Virus record (IMG/VR): IMGVR_UViG_3300031784_000214
Span: 1 to 22,296 of that record
Origin: a virus
Direction: 5' to 3' (one strand)
Length of the DNA stretch: 22,296 nt
Below are positions 6,931-13,855 of this stretch, one piece after another (the first letter of the stretch is position 1; every line of letters starts with the position of its first letter). A model generated the notes under the pieces. It was not told where the DNA came from. It searched no databases and was given only the letters and a program-made list of their open reading frames with translations. The translations under genes and the position numbers were made by a program.

Positions 6931-7327
6931 ATATCACGTAAAAAAAGTAACTAATGTAGTAGACGGAGATACAATAGACGTAGAGATTGATCTTGGTTTT
7001 GATATATCATTTAGTTCAAGAGTCAGGCTTGCGGGCATCGATACCCCAGAAAGTAGAACAAAAGATAAGATTGAAAAAGCTTTAGGTCTTGAAGCAAAAG
7101 AGTATGTTAAGTCTAAGATTAAAGACGCTAAAGAAGTTGTTATTAAAACAGAAAAAATGGATTCTTCAGAAAAGTACGGAAGAATCTTAGGATGGTTGTA
7201 TCTAGACGGATCAACAGTTTCTGTAAATGAGCAAATGATTGCTGATGGTTACGCCTGGGGATACCTTGGAGAAACTAAGGTTAAAGACTTTGAAGAGCTT
7301 GCAAAGATAAGATCTAAAAAGAAATAA
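6923..7327 (+). CDS. Staphylococcal-type thermonuclease (SNase)
   Basis: A 134-residue Ca-dependent nuclease fold. The catalytic set is complete: VVDGDTI (Asp14, Asp16), RVRLAGIDTPES (Arg35, Asp40, Glu43) and EKYGRILG (Arg87). The start ATG at 6923 matches the usual family N-terminus MYEYxVxxVxxVVDGDT and has AGGAAGG upstream; it overlaps the preceding oxygenase by eight bases. There is no signal peptide, so it acts in the cytoplasm, for instance on host DNA or RNA, or is released at lysis. Its stop lies two bases from the stop of the convergent minus-strand oxygenase. Confidence 0.9.
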   Translation: MYEYHVKKVTNVVDGDTIDVEIDLGFDISFSSRVRLAGIDTPESRTKDKIEKALGLEAKEYVKSKIKDAKEVVIKTEKMDSSEKYGRILGWLYLDGSTVSVNEQMIADGYAWGYLGETKVKDFEELAKIRSKKK

Positions 7328-7329
7328 AT

Positions 7330-8049
7330 TTATTTGTTTTTGTGCTTTTCTAAAAACTCAAGAGTTGTCTGAACTTCCTGGTGTATTCCATTTCTTGCAT
7401 TGGTATACCTTTGTGTTTTATAAAACTCATCTGAATTTCTAACGGCTGGCCAGAAGAATGAAATTAGATTATTTCTTTCTCCAGATAGAACTGGTGTTAC
7501 CTCATGTGGCACTTCTTCGTCACCAGTAAAGAATATAAACGTACCTGGCTTTGGTTTAATTTTAAAGTTTTGGAATGGGAAGTTTAACTCTCCACCTTCA
7601 CAGTCAGAATAAAAGTATAGCAACCCAGATCTGTCTGAATCAGCTCCAGGTCTTTCCAATAGCTCATCTTTTGTTGAAACAAATCTATTGTCCATGTGCA
7701 AAACATTTCGTCCGCCAGTTACCATTTTGCTATAAAATGCTGTCTTTAGATCGTAGTCTTCTTTATAGAAATCAGATATTACCCTAGACATCATTGGGCA
7801 TATTAATGATAGTAAATCAATTCCAACATTGTACATTGGGTCATTGTTGTAGTGTGCGATAGGTCTTTTTATTCCAACCTCTTCTGCATTATCACCAGCA
7901 CTAGGGCCAGAAAATACTGAAGGCCCAGCTTTTTGGTGACTCATATCAACATGCGGATTAATAGCCTTGTATATAAACATGGCTGTATCTGGAGAAATAA
8001 AATCTTCAATAATATGAATTTTTCCGTCTATGCTTTTTATGTTTTTCAT
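7330..8049 (-). CDS. 2-oxoglutarate/Fe(II) oxygenase (second copy, minus strand)
   Basis: A 239-residue 2OG-Fe(II) oxygenase. Ligands are His118 and Asp120 in NVLHMDNR, His182 in VPHEVTPV, and Arg192 in GERNNLISFFW. The core strand SGLLYFYSDCEGGELNFP matches the prolyl-hydroxylase-like branch and is related to, but quite diverged from, the gene at 6166-6930. It is the only minus-strand gene seen before position 19379. On the minus strand, TATAGT lies exactly six bases before its ATG, so its mRNA is probably leaderless. Its promoter fully overlaps that of the gene at 8086. Confidence 0.85.
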   Translation of the reverse strand: MKNIKSIDGKIHIIEDFISPDTAMFIYKAINPHVDMSHQKAGPSVFSGPSAGDNAEEVGIKRPIAHYNNDPMYNVGIDLLSLICPMMSRVISDFYKEDYDLKTAFYSKMVTGGRNVLHMDNRFVSTKDELLERPGADSDRSGLLYFYSDCEGGELNFPFQNFKIKPKPGTFIFFTGDEEVPHEVTPVLSGERNNLISFFWPAVRNSDEFYKTQRYTNARNGIHQEVQTTLEFLEKHKNK

Positions 8050-8085
8050 ATATATACTATACCATATTTGTGATATAATTGATAG
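8050..8085. promoter_or_regulatory. Divergent overlapping leaderless promoters
   Basis: Only 36 bases separate two divergent ATG codons. For the plus strand, TATAAT (8074-8079) lies six bases before ATG 8086. For the minus strand, TATAGT (8061 to 8056) lies six bases before ATG 8049. Each -10 box sits where the other promoter's -35 would be, so polymerase could occupy only one at a time. Confidence 0.65.
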
Positions 8086-8232
8086 ATGGAAAAATATCTA
8101 ATTAAGCTAAATATTGATATAGAGGTTGAAGCCTTTAATGAATCTGATGCAAAAGAATATGCTCTTGATGTATTAAATATAGACAATGAAATTAAGCATA
8201 TAGATATTTTAAAAATAAAAAAGATTAAATAA
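8086..8232 (+). CDS. Hypothetical 48-residue protein
   Basis: A 48-residue protein beginning MEKYLIKLNIDIEVEAFNES and ending in IKKIK. Its order (beta strand, EAFNESDAKEYALDVL helix, then strand) resembles small phage proteins of the 'EAxsxxdAxexa' type, but I cannot name a family. A -10 box lies six bases before the ATG, so it is probably leaderless, facing the oxygenase on the other strand. A longer reading frame on the opposite strand here appears to be a shadow. Confidence 0.6.
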   Translation: MEKYLIKLNIDIEVEAFNESDAKEYALDVLNIDNEIKHIDILKIKKIK

Positions 8233-8236
8233 TCTA

Positions 8237-8266
8237 TTGACAGCATGGGTTTAAATATTATATAAT
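8237..8266 (+). promoter_or_regulatory. Promoter for WhiB operon
   Basis: TTGACA (8237-8242), 18 bases, TATAAT (8261-8266). This is a consensus promoter with a leader of about 28 bases and AGGGAAA before the GTG at 8301. No leader hairpin is evident. Confidence 0.8.
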
Positions 8267-8300
8267 AGGATATAGGCGGAACTAACAGATAGGGAAATAA

Positions 8301-8534
8301 GTGCTAGTTTTGACGCCTAAAGGAGTTGATGTCTTTATTGAAAGATTCAGCTCTAAAGATAGAGAATCCTATTGGGATAACTATAATTTAATTATATGGA
8401 AAAAAAATCCAACGGGGTTTTCTAATAAAAAGGGATTATTTAAAAACAATTCTTGGGGAATTGCAGAGAATTTATCTATAAGTACAGACGGAACATGGAA
8501 GATGTCGGACAAATATGTCAAATATTTTAAATGA
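8301..8534 (+). CDS. Hypothetical 77-residue protein
   Basis: A 77-residue protein starting at GTG, supported by AGGGAAA ten bases upstream. It contains a TPKGVDVFIERFSSKDRESYWDNY start, an aromatic-rich middle and a C-terminal NLSISTDGTWKMSDKYVKYFK. No family is recognised. It overlaps the WhiB-like start by 20 bases and is the first gene behind a consensus promoter, so it is probably co-expressed with WhiB. Confidence 0.65.
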   Translation: MLVLTPKGVDVFIERFSSKDRESYWDNYNLIIWKKNPTGFSNKKGLFKNNSWGIAENLSISTDGTWKMSDKYVKYFK

Positions 8535-8826
8535 TCTAGGTCTAGAGGAAAGTGATTTTAAGTGGTTTGATATTGCTATTTGTCGTGGTATGGACACAAA
8601 TTTATTTTACGACAAGTATGAATCAGATCCAATCATAGCCTCAAGTATTGATGAAGCTTGTTTGAGTTGTCCAGTTTCTAAAGATTGTTTCGAGTCTGGA
8701 ACCATAAACAATGATCACGGTGTATGGGGCGGCATATATCTAAACTCTGGCGAGATAGACAAGGTAAAGAATATTCACAAAACAAAAGAGTTTTGGCAAA
8801 AAATAAAAACAAAAAATGGTATTTAA
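8515..8826 (+). CDS. WhiB-like transcriptional regulator
   Basis: A 103-residue protein with the WhiB signature: four cysteines spaced C23-x25-C49-x2-C52-x5-C58, expected to hold a [4Fe-4S] cluster, followed by the beta-turn motif GVWGG (69-73). WhiB proteins occur only in Actinobacteria and their phages, where they bind the main sigma factor and redirect transcription. The usual basic C-terminal DNA-binding tail is only partly present (KVKNIHKTKEFWQKIKTK). It is translated from within the preceding gene. A role in takeover of host transcription is inference. Confidence 0.85.
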   Translation: MSNILNDLGLEESDFKWFDIAICRGMDTNLFYDKYESDPIIASSIDEACLSCPVSKDCFESGTINNDHGVWGGIYLNSGEIDKVKNIHKTKEFWQKIKTKNGI

Positions 8827-8829
8827 AAA

Positions 8830-9159
8830 ATGGAATTTATAAACAAAGACAAAGACCACTTTAGATATGGTGTCAATGAATGGACGGGCGATCCAAACAA
8901 GCCAGTTTTTTACACCCCAGAAATGGCAAAAAGAATTAGAGAAATTAAGAAGCCTGACATGGGCTTGCAAATGGACATAGCAAAGTATCCAGAGTTTTTA
9001 GCAATAAGACTATATGAAGACAATTTTTTGCAATACGAAGGTATTAAAAAAGAAATGGTAATTGATTACGTTGGAAAAGTTAAAAAACTAATCGAATCTT
9101 ATGGAGTAAGATGCGAACTGGAAGGGGTCCCAAGTGCGAGAATATTACGAAGTAATTAA
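8830..9159 (+). CDS. Hypothetical 109-residue protein
   Basis: A 109-residue soluble protein starting three bases after the WhiB stop, with no ribosome-binding site visible, so it probably depends on coupling. The middle (PVFYTPEMAKRIREIKKPDMGLQMDIAKYPEFLAIRLYEDN) is charged and helical. No domain is recognised. It overlaps the next gene by 26 bases. Confidence 0.6.
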   Translation: MEFINKDKDHFRYGVNEWTGDPNKPVFYTPEMAKRIREIKKPDMGLQMDIAKYPEFLAIRLYEDNFLQYEGIKKEMVIDYVGKVKKLIESYGVRCELEGVPSARILRSN

Positions 9160-9331
9160 GATTGTATTTATTCATGCTGAAAGAGTATACGGCTCAGTAG
9201 AAAGCTTGGGCCTATATGCATCAAAAGTTAAATACCAAAAGGATGGTATTGAAATAGAAGAAGTGCTAGAAAATGATGAATTTACCATAATGGATGAGAT
9301 CGTTTTTGAACACGTAGAGGAATCTAATTAA
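9134..9331 (+). CDS. Hypothetical 65-residue protein
   Basis: A 65-residue protein starting at GTG (9134), supported by GAAGGGG seven bases upstream. It has a beta-rich pattern (VIKIVFIHAERVYGSVESLGLYASKVKYQKDG) and a very acidic end. No family is recognised. Its stop overlaps the next ATG by one base (TAATG). Confidence 0.6.
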   Translation: MREYYEVIKIVFIHAERVYGSVESLGLYASKVKYQKDGIEIEEVLENDEFTIMDEIVFEHVEESN

Positions 9332-9567
9332 TGGAAAAAATACTATGTTACTCCTGTAACAAGACCAAAAACAAGTTAAGTGTAAGAAAATCAATCTTAA
9401 TTCCAATTAACTTGTTAATGTGTGAGACATGCATATCTTCTAAATTTGAGCCTAGGTGGGTTATTATCCTTGCTGGCAGACAACTAGGACCAGATAGTGT
9501 TAAAGAGCTTATTATTAAGAAGAGATACTGCGGAAACGACATTGCGGCCTCTGAACTTTTAGTTTAA
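9331..9567 (+). CDS. Small zinc-ribbon protein
   Basis: A 78-residue protein with CYSC (Cys6, Cys9) and CETC (Cys31, Cys34), the layout of a four-cysteine zinc ribbon, followed by a helical tail PRWVIILAGRQLGPDSVKELIIKKRYCG. Proteins of this pattern recur in actinophage genomes without known function. It is translationally coupled to the preceding gene. Confidence 0.65.
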   Translation: MEKILCYSCNKTKNKLSVRKSILIPINLLMCETCISSKFEPRWVIILAGRQLGPDSVKELIIKKRYCGNDIAASELLV

Positions 9568-9603
9568 GTCAACTAGGAATAATCTAATTAAATTAAATTA
9601 GTT

Positions 9604-9632
9604 TTGAGTTATAACTATTAGTCGAGTATAAT
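9604..9632 (+). promoter_or_regulatory. Leaderless promoter with short palindrome
   Basis: TTGAGT (9604-9609), 17 bases, TATAAT (9627-9632), then six bases to the start GTG at 9639. A perfect 10-base palindrome AGTTATAACT (9607-9616) overlaps the -35 box. Confidence 0.7.
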
Positions 9633-9638
9633 TTACAT

Positions 9639-9920
9639 GTGAGCGTATTAGAATGGATTGTGTTATCGGCTGCTGCAAGCGCTGGCCTAGGATACTTTGT
9701 AGGCAAATTCATTAAGCTATTCAAAACGTGGTTTGACTTTATTGATGAGTGGTATGGAACAGAAGAAACCCCAGGAATAACCGCCAGGCTAGATGACGGA
9801 CAACAGCATTTTAATAAAATAGATGCTGAGCTGGCAACCATTAAAGCCGAGCTATTTAATAATGGCGGCTCCTCATTGCGTGATGCAATTGATCGCATCG
9901 AAAAAAATACCTCAAAATAG
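9639..9920 (+). CDS. Membrane-anchored actinophage-type protein
   Basis: A 93-residue protein starting at GTG. An N-terminal membrane segment (about residues 5-25) precedes DEWYGTEETPGITARLDD, a short coiled coil and the ending FNNGGSSLRDAIDRIEKN. The PGIxARLD...NGGSSLRDA order matches a conserved actinophage membrane protein family; I believe this corresponds to DUF2746 but could not check. With a -10 box six bases before GTG, the mRNA is probably leaderless, and leaderless GTG starts are established in Actinobacteria. Confidence 0.7.
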   Translation: MSVLEWIVLSAAASAGLGYFVGKFIKLFKTWFDFIDEWYGTEETPGITARLDDGQQHFNKIDAELATIKAELFNNGGSSLRDAIDRIEKNTSK

Positions 9921-9922
9921 CC

Positions 9923-9951
9923 TATACCTTCGAATTTATATTTAGTATACT
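9923..9951 (+). promoter_or_regulatory. Leaderless promoter for proteasome-like gene
   Basis: TATACC (9923-9928), 17 bases, TATACT (9946-9951), then exactly six bases to ATG 9958, which is the expected first transcribed base. Confidence 0.65.
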
Positions 9952-9957
9952 AGGGAT

Positions 9958-10515
9958 ATGACCTGTATAGTAGCTATTGCCCAAAATGGTGTTGTTTATA
10001 TGGCATCCGATCACGCCGCATCCGATGATAAGACTGGCTGGATTCTTGCAAGAAAAGAACCTAAAGTGTTTAAAGTGGGACAGTACGGAGTTGCGTTTAC
10101 AGATTCATTTCGCATGGGACAAATTTTGCAATACTCATGGACGCCACCAAAGTATACTCCAACAAAAACTAATTCAGGTTTAGATAAGTTTATGCGGACC
10201 AAGTTTATTGATTCAGTTAAACAGGCATTCAAAGACAATGGTTACGGAAGCATCGGATCTTCTTCAGAAGAAGACACTGGTGGAATATTTATAGTTGGAA
10301 TCTGTGGAAGAGTTTTTACTGTAGACGAAGACTTCCACGTAGGTGAGAATGTTGTTAACTATATGGCAGAAGGAAGCGGTGGACAGATAGCGCTTGGTGC
10401 TTTATATGCTACAAAGAATCAAAAGAATCCACGCTTACGCTTAAAGGCGGCGCTAGAAGCTGCTTCAGAGTTTAATATGAGCGTATCTGCCCCCTATACA
10501 TACATCCAAGTTTAA
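9958..10515 (+). CDS. Proteasome beta-subunit-like Ntn hydrolase
   Basis: A 185-residue protein with the fold signature of the proteasome beta / HslV family. If Met1 is removed, Thr2 becomes the catalytic N-terminal threonine; counting from it, Asp17 (GVVYMASD) matches the catalytic aspartate and Lys35 (EPKVFKV) is near the expected Lys33. The C-terminal half has the conserved GSGGQIALGAL turn and a LKAALEAASEF helix. It lacks the propeptide of cellular beta subunits, like HslV and Anbu. It may act as a self-compartmentalising peptidase on host or phage proteins. No partner ATPase is visible. Confidence 0.8.
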   Translation: MTCIVAIAQNGVVYMASDHAASDDKTGWILARKEPKVFKVGQYGVAFTDSFRMGQILQYSWTPPKYTPTKTNSGLDKFMRTKFIDSVKQAFKDNGYGSIGSSSEEDTGGIFIVGICGRVFTVDEDFHVGENVVNYMAEGSGGQIALGALYATKNQKNPRLRLKAALEAASEFNMSVSAPYTYIQV

Positions 10516-10523
10516 GGTATAAT
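10495..10523 (+). promoter_or_regulatory. Leaderless promoter
   Basis: TATACA (10495-10500), 17 bases, TATAAT (10518-10523), then six bases (AGAACT) to ATG 10530. It lies at the very end of the proteasome-like gene. Confidence 0.7.
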
Positions 10524-10529
10524 AGAACT

Positions 10530-10889
10530 ATGAAATGGCTCATAGTAATTGCAGTTACACTTGCAGTATACATCTGGGCATCAAAAATTAAAGCAAATGT
10601 CAAGCTATTCCTTGATAACTATGAAATTTTGCTGGTAGACAAGGAAGATGTTGAAAGAGAAGGCAGACACTCTGATGACATTTTACAATTAAGACCAGAA
10701 AGTTATGAGAACTCTATTGATTTAAGAGGCACCCCAACACACGTATGTCCATGTGGATCACAAATTTGGAACCTTAAAGTTATTTTTGAAGACTTTGAAA
10801 TTGCTACCTATTTCCTAGATATGGAATGTGTTAGCTGCGGTAGTGTTGCTACAGCACCTACCCCTGTAGACAGAGAGGAAACAGAGTGA
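10530..10889 (+). CDS. Membrane-anchored zinc-ribbon protein
   Basis: A 119-residue protein. An N-terminal membrane segment (about residues 3-17) is followed by a charged linker and a zinc-ribbon domain: CPC (Cys73, Cys75) and CVSC (Cys100, Cys103), with the intervening IWNLKVIFEDFEIATYFLDM. The TPVDREE tail is acidic. The domain is of a type I have seen in phage genomes without a known function. The mRNA is probably leaderless. Confidence 0.65.
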   Translation: MKWLIVIAVTLAVYIWASKIKANVKLFLDNYEILLVDKEDVEREGRHSDDILQLRPESYENSIDLRGTPTHVCPCGSQIWNLKVIFEDFEIATYFLDMECVSCGSVATAPTPVDREETE

Positions 10890-11065
10890 GAAAGTCAGAA
10901 AGACTAAGACTACTAGAAATGCAAGTCGTAAGACTTGAAATGATGGTTGAGTTGTATACACAAAGCTTAACTAATCTATTACAGTCTCAAGGCCTACAGA
11001 CTCCAACACAGCTCGATGCTGGAAAATGGTATAAGGCTAAGTTAGATAAACTAGATAACGAATAG
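10886..11065 (+). CDS. Small coiled-coil protein
   Basis: A 59-residue protein starting at GTG (10886), overlapping the previous stop by four bases, with GAGAGGAA upstream as ribosome-binding site. The N-terminal half is an amphipathic helix (VRKSERLRLLEMQVVRLEMM) likely to dimerise; the C-terminal half includes QLDAGKWYKAKLDKLD. No family name can be given. Confidence 0.65.
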   Translation: MRKSERLRLLEMQVVRLEMMVELYTQSLTNLLQSQGLQTPTQLDAGKWYKAKLDKLDNE

Positions 11066-11068
11066 CCT

Positions 11069-11097
11069 ATTGACAACCTGTCAATATTTAGTAGAAT
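11069..11097 (+). promoter_or_regulatory. Subtilase promoter with palindromic operator
   Basis: TTGACA (11070-11075), 16 bases, TAGAAT (11092-11097), then seven bases to ATG 11105, so the mRNA is essentially leaderless. A perfect inverted repeat ATTGACA-ACC-TGTCAAT (11069-11085) covers the -35 box and is centred 28 bases before the start. Confidence 0.75.
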
Positions 11098-11104
11098 AGG
11101 TACT

Positions 11105-12046
11105 ATGAATAAAAAAATAATCACGGCTCTAGTAGCCCTAGTAATCGCTTTACCTACAACTGCAACTGCTGCTTCTAAAAACAATATTAGCAACAAGTCT
11201 GCACAAATTCCAACAATAGCAATCCTGGACACAGCGATTGACACATCTCTACCTATTTTTAAAGACAAGATTATTTACGAAGCATGTGTTGTTCAGTGGA
11301 GCTCATGCCCAAATGGCTTGTCGGTCATGGAAGGTCCTGGCTCTGCCACATTGAAGACAGAGTGGCTTTCAAAAAATGGATTTGATCATGGCACACAAAT
11401 GTCATCTCTTGCAGTGGCAACAAATCCAAACATTAACATTGTTTTTGTTAAGATTATCGGTACAAACATCAATGGATTGAGGCAGGCTGCAGGAGAACCT
11501 ACTGTGTATAACGCATTAGAATGGGTAATCCAAAATAAGAATAAGTTTAACATTCAGGCTGTTTCTATGTCTCAAGGACACCACAACTTGGTAACTGGAT
11601 CAGACTATTGTCCTAAAACACCAGTAACCGAATCAAAGATTGAAACATTGAAATCAATGGATGTCGGAGTATTCTTCCCAACTGGAAATACTAGAGACTA
11701 TTCAAGAATCGATTGGCCAGCATGTATCCCATCTGCAATAGCAATTGGTGCTACAATGCCTACACAAACTGTTGCGATTTATAGCAATTATGACCCTAAG
11801 CTAACAGATTTCTTTGCACAGGGAACAACACAAGCGGTCACCGTTGGCGGAAAGACTATCAATGTCGCTGGAACCTCTAGTGCAACTGTAATTGCAGCCA
11901 CATCATGGGCAACAATTAAAGCGCATAAGCCACAACTTAATTACAATCAGATTTATGATTTGATTGCTAAGACATCTATCAATACATCTAGTTCTAGGGT
12001 AACTTCTGGTAAGTTAATTAATTTAAATGGCGCTCTAAATGGGTGA
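11105..12046 (+). CDS. Secreted subtilisin-like serine protease (S8)
   Basis: A 313-residue protein with a clear signal peptide (MNKK, hydrophobic core, ATAA cleavage region near residue 23). The catalytic triad is Asp42 (IAILDTAID), His95 (FDHGTQMSS) and Ser258 (AGTSSAT), with the oxyanion-hole asparagine Asn195 (PTGN). The usual proline after GTSxA is replaced by valine. No propeptide domain is obvious between signal and catalytic domain, which is unusual for secreted subtilases. It should act outside the membrane on envelope or released host proteins. The likely leaderless promoter carries an operator-like palindrome. Confidence 0.85.
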   Translation: MNKKIITALVALVIALPTTATAASKNNISNKSAQIPTIAILDTAIDTSLPIFKDKIIYEACVVQWSSCPNGLSVMEGPGSATLKTEWLSKNGFDHGTQMSSLAVATNPNINIVFVKIIGTNINGLRQAAGEPTVYNALEWVIQNKNKFNIQAVSMSQGHHNLVTGSDYCPKTPVTESKIETLKSMDVGVFFPTGNTRDYSRIDWPACIPSAIAIGATMPTQTVAIYSNYDPKLTDFFAQGTTQAVTVGGKTINVAGTSSATVIAATSWATIKAHKPQLNYNQIYDLIAKTSINTSSSRVTSGKLINLNGALNG

Positions 12047-12248
12047 ACAATTAACCATACTTGAAGAGATCATTAAAGAAATTGGTGAGGAGTTGTACCA
12101 GAAATGGTACAACGGCCTTGCCCTAGAAGATAGAACTGAAGAAGCTTCAAAGGCTATGTCTGTAAATGCAGGAGAAACCGCAGTCTGGGTTATCCAAACA
12201 TTTATGAATAAGTTCAATAGTGCAGCGGATGAATTAAAGGGAGAGTAA
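12039..12248 (+). CDS. Hypothetical 69-residue helical protein
   Basis: A 69-residue, mostly helical protein beginning MGEQLTILEEIIKEIGEELYQKWYNGL and ending MNKFNSAADELKGE. It overlaps the subtilase gene by eight bases. No family is recognised. Its last bases provide the ribosome-binding site of the thioredoxin gene. Confidence 0.6.
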   Translation: MGEQLTILEEIIKEIGEELYQKWYNGLALEDRTEEASKAMSVNAGETAVWVIQTFMNKFNSAADELKGE

Positions 12249-12249
12249 G

Positions 12250-12552
12250 TTGATAGTTACAGATGAAAGTTTTGATAGCGTACTTAAATCTCACGATTTA
12301 GTGCTTATCGACTTTTGGGCTCCATGGTGTGGACCATGCAAAAAGGTATCTCCAATCCTAGATGAGATATCAGAAGAGCGTGGTTTATGGGTCGGAAAGT
12401 TAAATGTTGATGAGAATCCTATAAAATCATCAGAATACTCTGTAACATCAATACCTTATATGGTATTATTTAAGTCTGGAAAGCCAGTGAAAACAATTAC
12501 TGGTGCAAAGCCTAAGCACATCATGCTAAAGGAGATTTCAGAATGGATCTAG
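12250..12552 (+). CDS. Thioredoxin
   Basis: A 100-residue thioredoxin, a cytoplasmic dithiol-disulfide reductase. The active site is WAPWCGPCKKVSP (Cys27, Cys30), with the buried Asp21 in LIDFWA and the cis-proline in SVTSIPYMVLF (Pro69). It starts at TTG six bases after AAGGGAG. Without a signal peptide it acts inside the cell, for example with ribonucleotide reductase (not in this window) or as a polymerase processivity factor as in T7; neither is shown here. It lies between small unknown genes in an operon with the secreted protease. Confidence 0.9.
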   Translation: MIVTDESFDSVLKSHDLVLIDFWAPWCGPCKKVSPILDEISEERGLWVGKLNVDENPIKSSEYSVTSIPYMVLFKSGKPVKTITGAKPKHIMLKEISEWI

Positions 12553-12743
12553 AATTTGATTCAGAAGATACTAATCATTTAGAGTTTGAAATATGGCTTA
12601 AGAATGGTTATGATCGTGGCTGGGTATCAGATGTATTTTGTGATACACATGATGGCCCACCAATGTCAGATGAAGAAATGCAAGAATGGGATGAAGGTGG
12701 AGATCCCTGTTCATTTCATGTAAAAATACATGAATTACATTAA
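12543..12743 (+). CDS. Hypothetical acidic protein
   Basis: A 66-residue very acidic protein, with conserved-looking elements FEIWLKNGYDRGWVSDVFCDTHDGPPMSDEE and DEGGDPCSFHV. The Cys and His residues could bind a metal. AAAGGAG lies upstream inside the thioredoxin gene, which it overlaps by ten bases. This pattern is familiar from small actinophage proteins, but no function is known. Confidence 0.6.
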   Translation: MDLEFDSEDTNHLEFEIWLKNGYDRGWVSDVFCDTHDGPPMSDEEMQEWDEGGDPCSFHVKIHELH

Positions 12744-12791
12744 GTTTCTGTGCTCACATTAGAGGCAGAAGAAATAAGGAGAATAAATTAA

Positions 12792-13814
12792 ATGAACTCA
12801 TTTAAGAAAGTATCGCTAATCATCGCTGCAGCCCTGACTAGCACAATGCTTGTATCGCCAGCAGCTCAGGCTAATGCTGGAACTGTTACCCTAACGGTGG
12901 CGGGATCTGCAGCAACAGGTGGAACAGTAGTAGGAACTCCTGTATCACTTCCAGTGCCAGCAGACAACAGTATCGATGCAGCAGATGCATTGAAGATTGC
13001 TGTAACGTCAGTAGACACTGGCACAGTAGTAACAGCAGTTGCAACTAATGCAACAATTGTTTCTGCTCTAGCAACATCAGCAGCACCAGTAACCGCATCA
13101 AGCGGATCTTCAACACTTTCAGTTTCAACAGGAACTGGAAATTCAGCAGACTTTTTTGTATATACTAAGTCTACATCAGTAGGAACAGTATCGATTACTC
13201 GTGCTGGAACTACAACTGTTTACTATGTACAGGGTACAGCAGGTGCCCTAAACTCAATCGCTTTGTCTGCACCAGTATCAGGAGCAGCAGGCACAGTAGC
13301 AACACTAAAGGTAACTGGATACGATGTATTCGGTAACGCTAAGGGTGGAGCAACAATTAATACTCTAGTATCTTCAAATGGTGTTGCAACAGCAACAGCG
13401 CTTACAACAGATACAGCAACAGCAACACTTGGAACAAAGGAGCAGTCAGTCACACTTCCTGCTTCAGGTTCAGTCGTTGTTACAGCATATGCAACAGTTG
13501 CAGCAGCAGTAACTGGTCTTTCAACACCAGTAGGTGCAGTAACAGCAACAGTTGCAGTTCGTGATCTTGCAGGTGAGCTTGCAGCAAGAACTGCAGAACT
13601 AGCAGTTGCTAACGCAGCGCTAGCAGCAGAGAAGGCTGGACGTGCAGCAGATAAGGTAGCAGCAGATAAGGCTATTACAGATGCAGCAGCAAAGCTTGCT
13701 ACAGACAAGGCAGCAGCGGATCTTGCTAAGGCTATTTATATCAAGGAATACAATGCCCTTGCTACAAAGTGGAACGCAAAGAATCCAAAGGCTAAGGTCA
13801 AGCTAAAGAAGTAA
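12792..13814 (+). CDS. Secreted surface-layer-like protein (host-type)
   Basis: A 340-residue exported protein. Residues 1-28 are a signal peptide (MNSFKKVSLIIAAALTS, cleavage near AQANA). Two beta-rich, Thr/Ala/Val-rich stretches follow, the second (about 150-255) reading like an Ig-like repeat (SIALSAPVSGAAGTVATLKVTGYDVFGNAKGG). Then come an Ala-rich coiled coil (ELAARTAELAVANAALAAEKA) and the end YNALATKWNAKNPKAKVKLKK. This layout resembles cell-surface proteins of planktonic actinobacteria, so the gene may come from a host. AAGGAG provides a strong ribosome-binding site; a strong terminator follows directly. It could coat the infected cell, but that is inference. Confidence 0.65.
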   Translation: MNSFKKVSLIIAAALTSTMLVSPAAQANAGTVTLTVAGSAATGGTVVGTPVSLPVPADNSIDAADALKIAVTSVDTGTVVTAVATNATIVSALATSAAPVTASSGSSTLSVSTGTGNSADFFVYTKSTSVGTVSITRAGTTTVYYVQGTAGALNSIALSAPVSGAAGTVATLKVTGYDVFGNAKGGATINTLVSSNGVATATALTTDTATATLGTKEQSVTLPASGSVVVTAYATVAAAVTGLSTPVGAVTATVAVRDLAGELAARTAELAVANAALAAEKAGRAADKVAADKAITDAAAKLATDKAAADLAKAIYIKEYNALATKWNAKNPKAKVKLKK

Positions 13815-13825
13815 TTCTTTAAATT

Positions 13826-13855
13826 AAAGGGGCAGGACTCAGGTCTTGCCCCTTT
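13826..13855 (+). terminator. Strong intrinsic terminator
   Basis: A 13-bp stem (13826-13838 with 13843-13855, one G-U pair) with a TCAG loop; its arms start with AAAGGGGCA and end with TGCCCCTTT. It closes the surface-protein gene. The T-run is short and lies in the 3' arm. Confidence 0.85.

Noticed and set aside
8046-8246. 66-residue minus-strand frame opposite the 48-residue gene
   Set aside because: It would overlap the divergent promoters; the plus-strand gene has a well-placed -10 box.
9582-9600. AT-rich hairpin CTAATT/AATTAG followed by TTTT as terminator
   Set aside because: The six A-T pairs are too weak to call in such AT-rich sequence.
13223-13708. 161-residue minus-strand frame
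   Set aside because: Shadow of the alanine-rich surface-protein gene; composition is only Ala/Ser/Thr/Val and there is no start signal.
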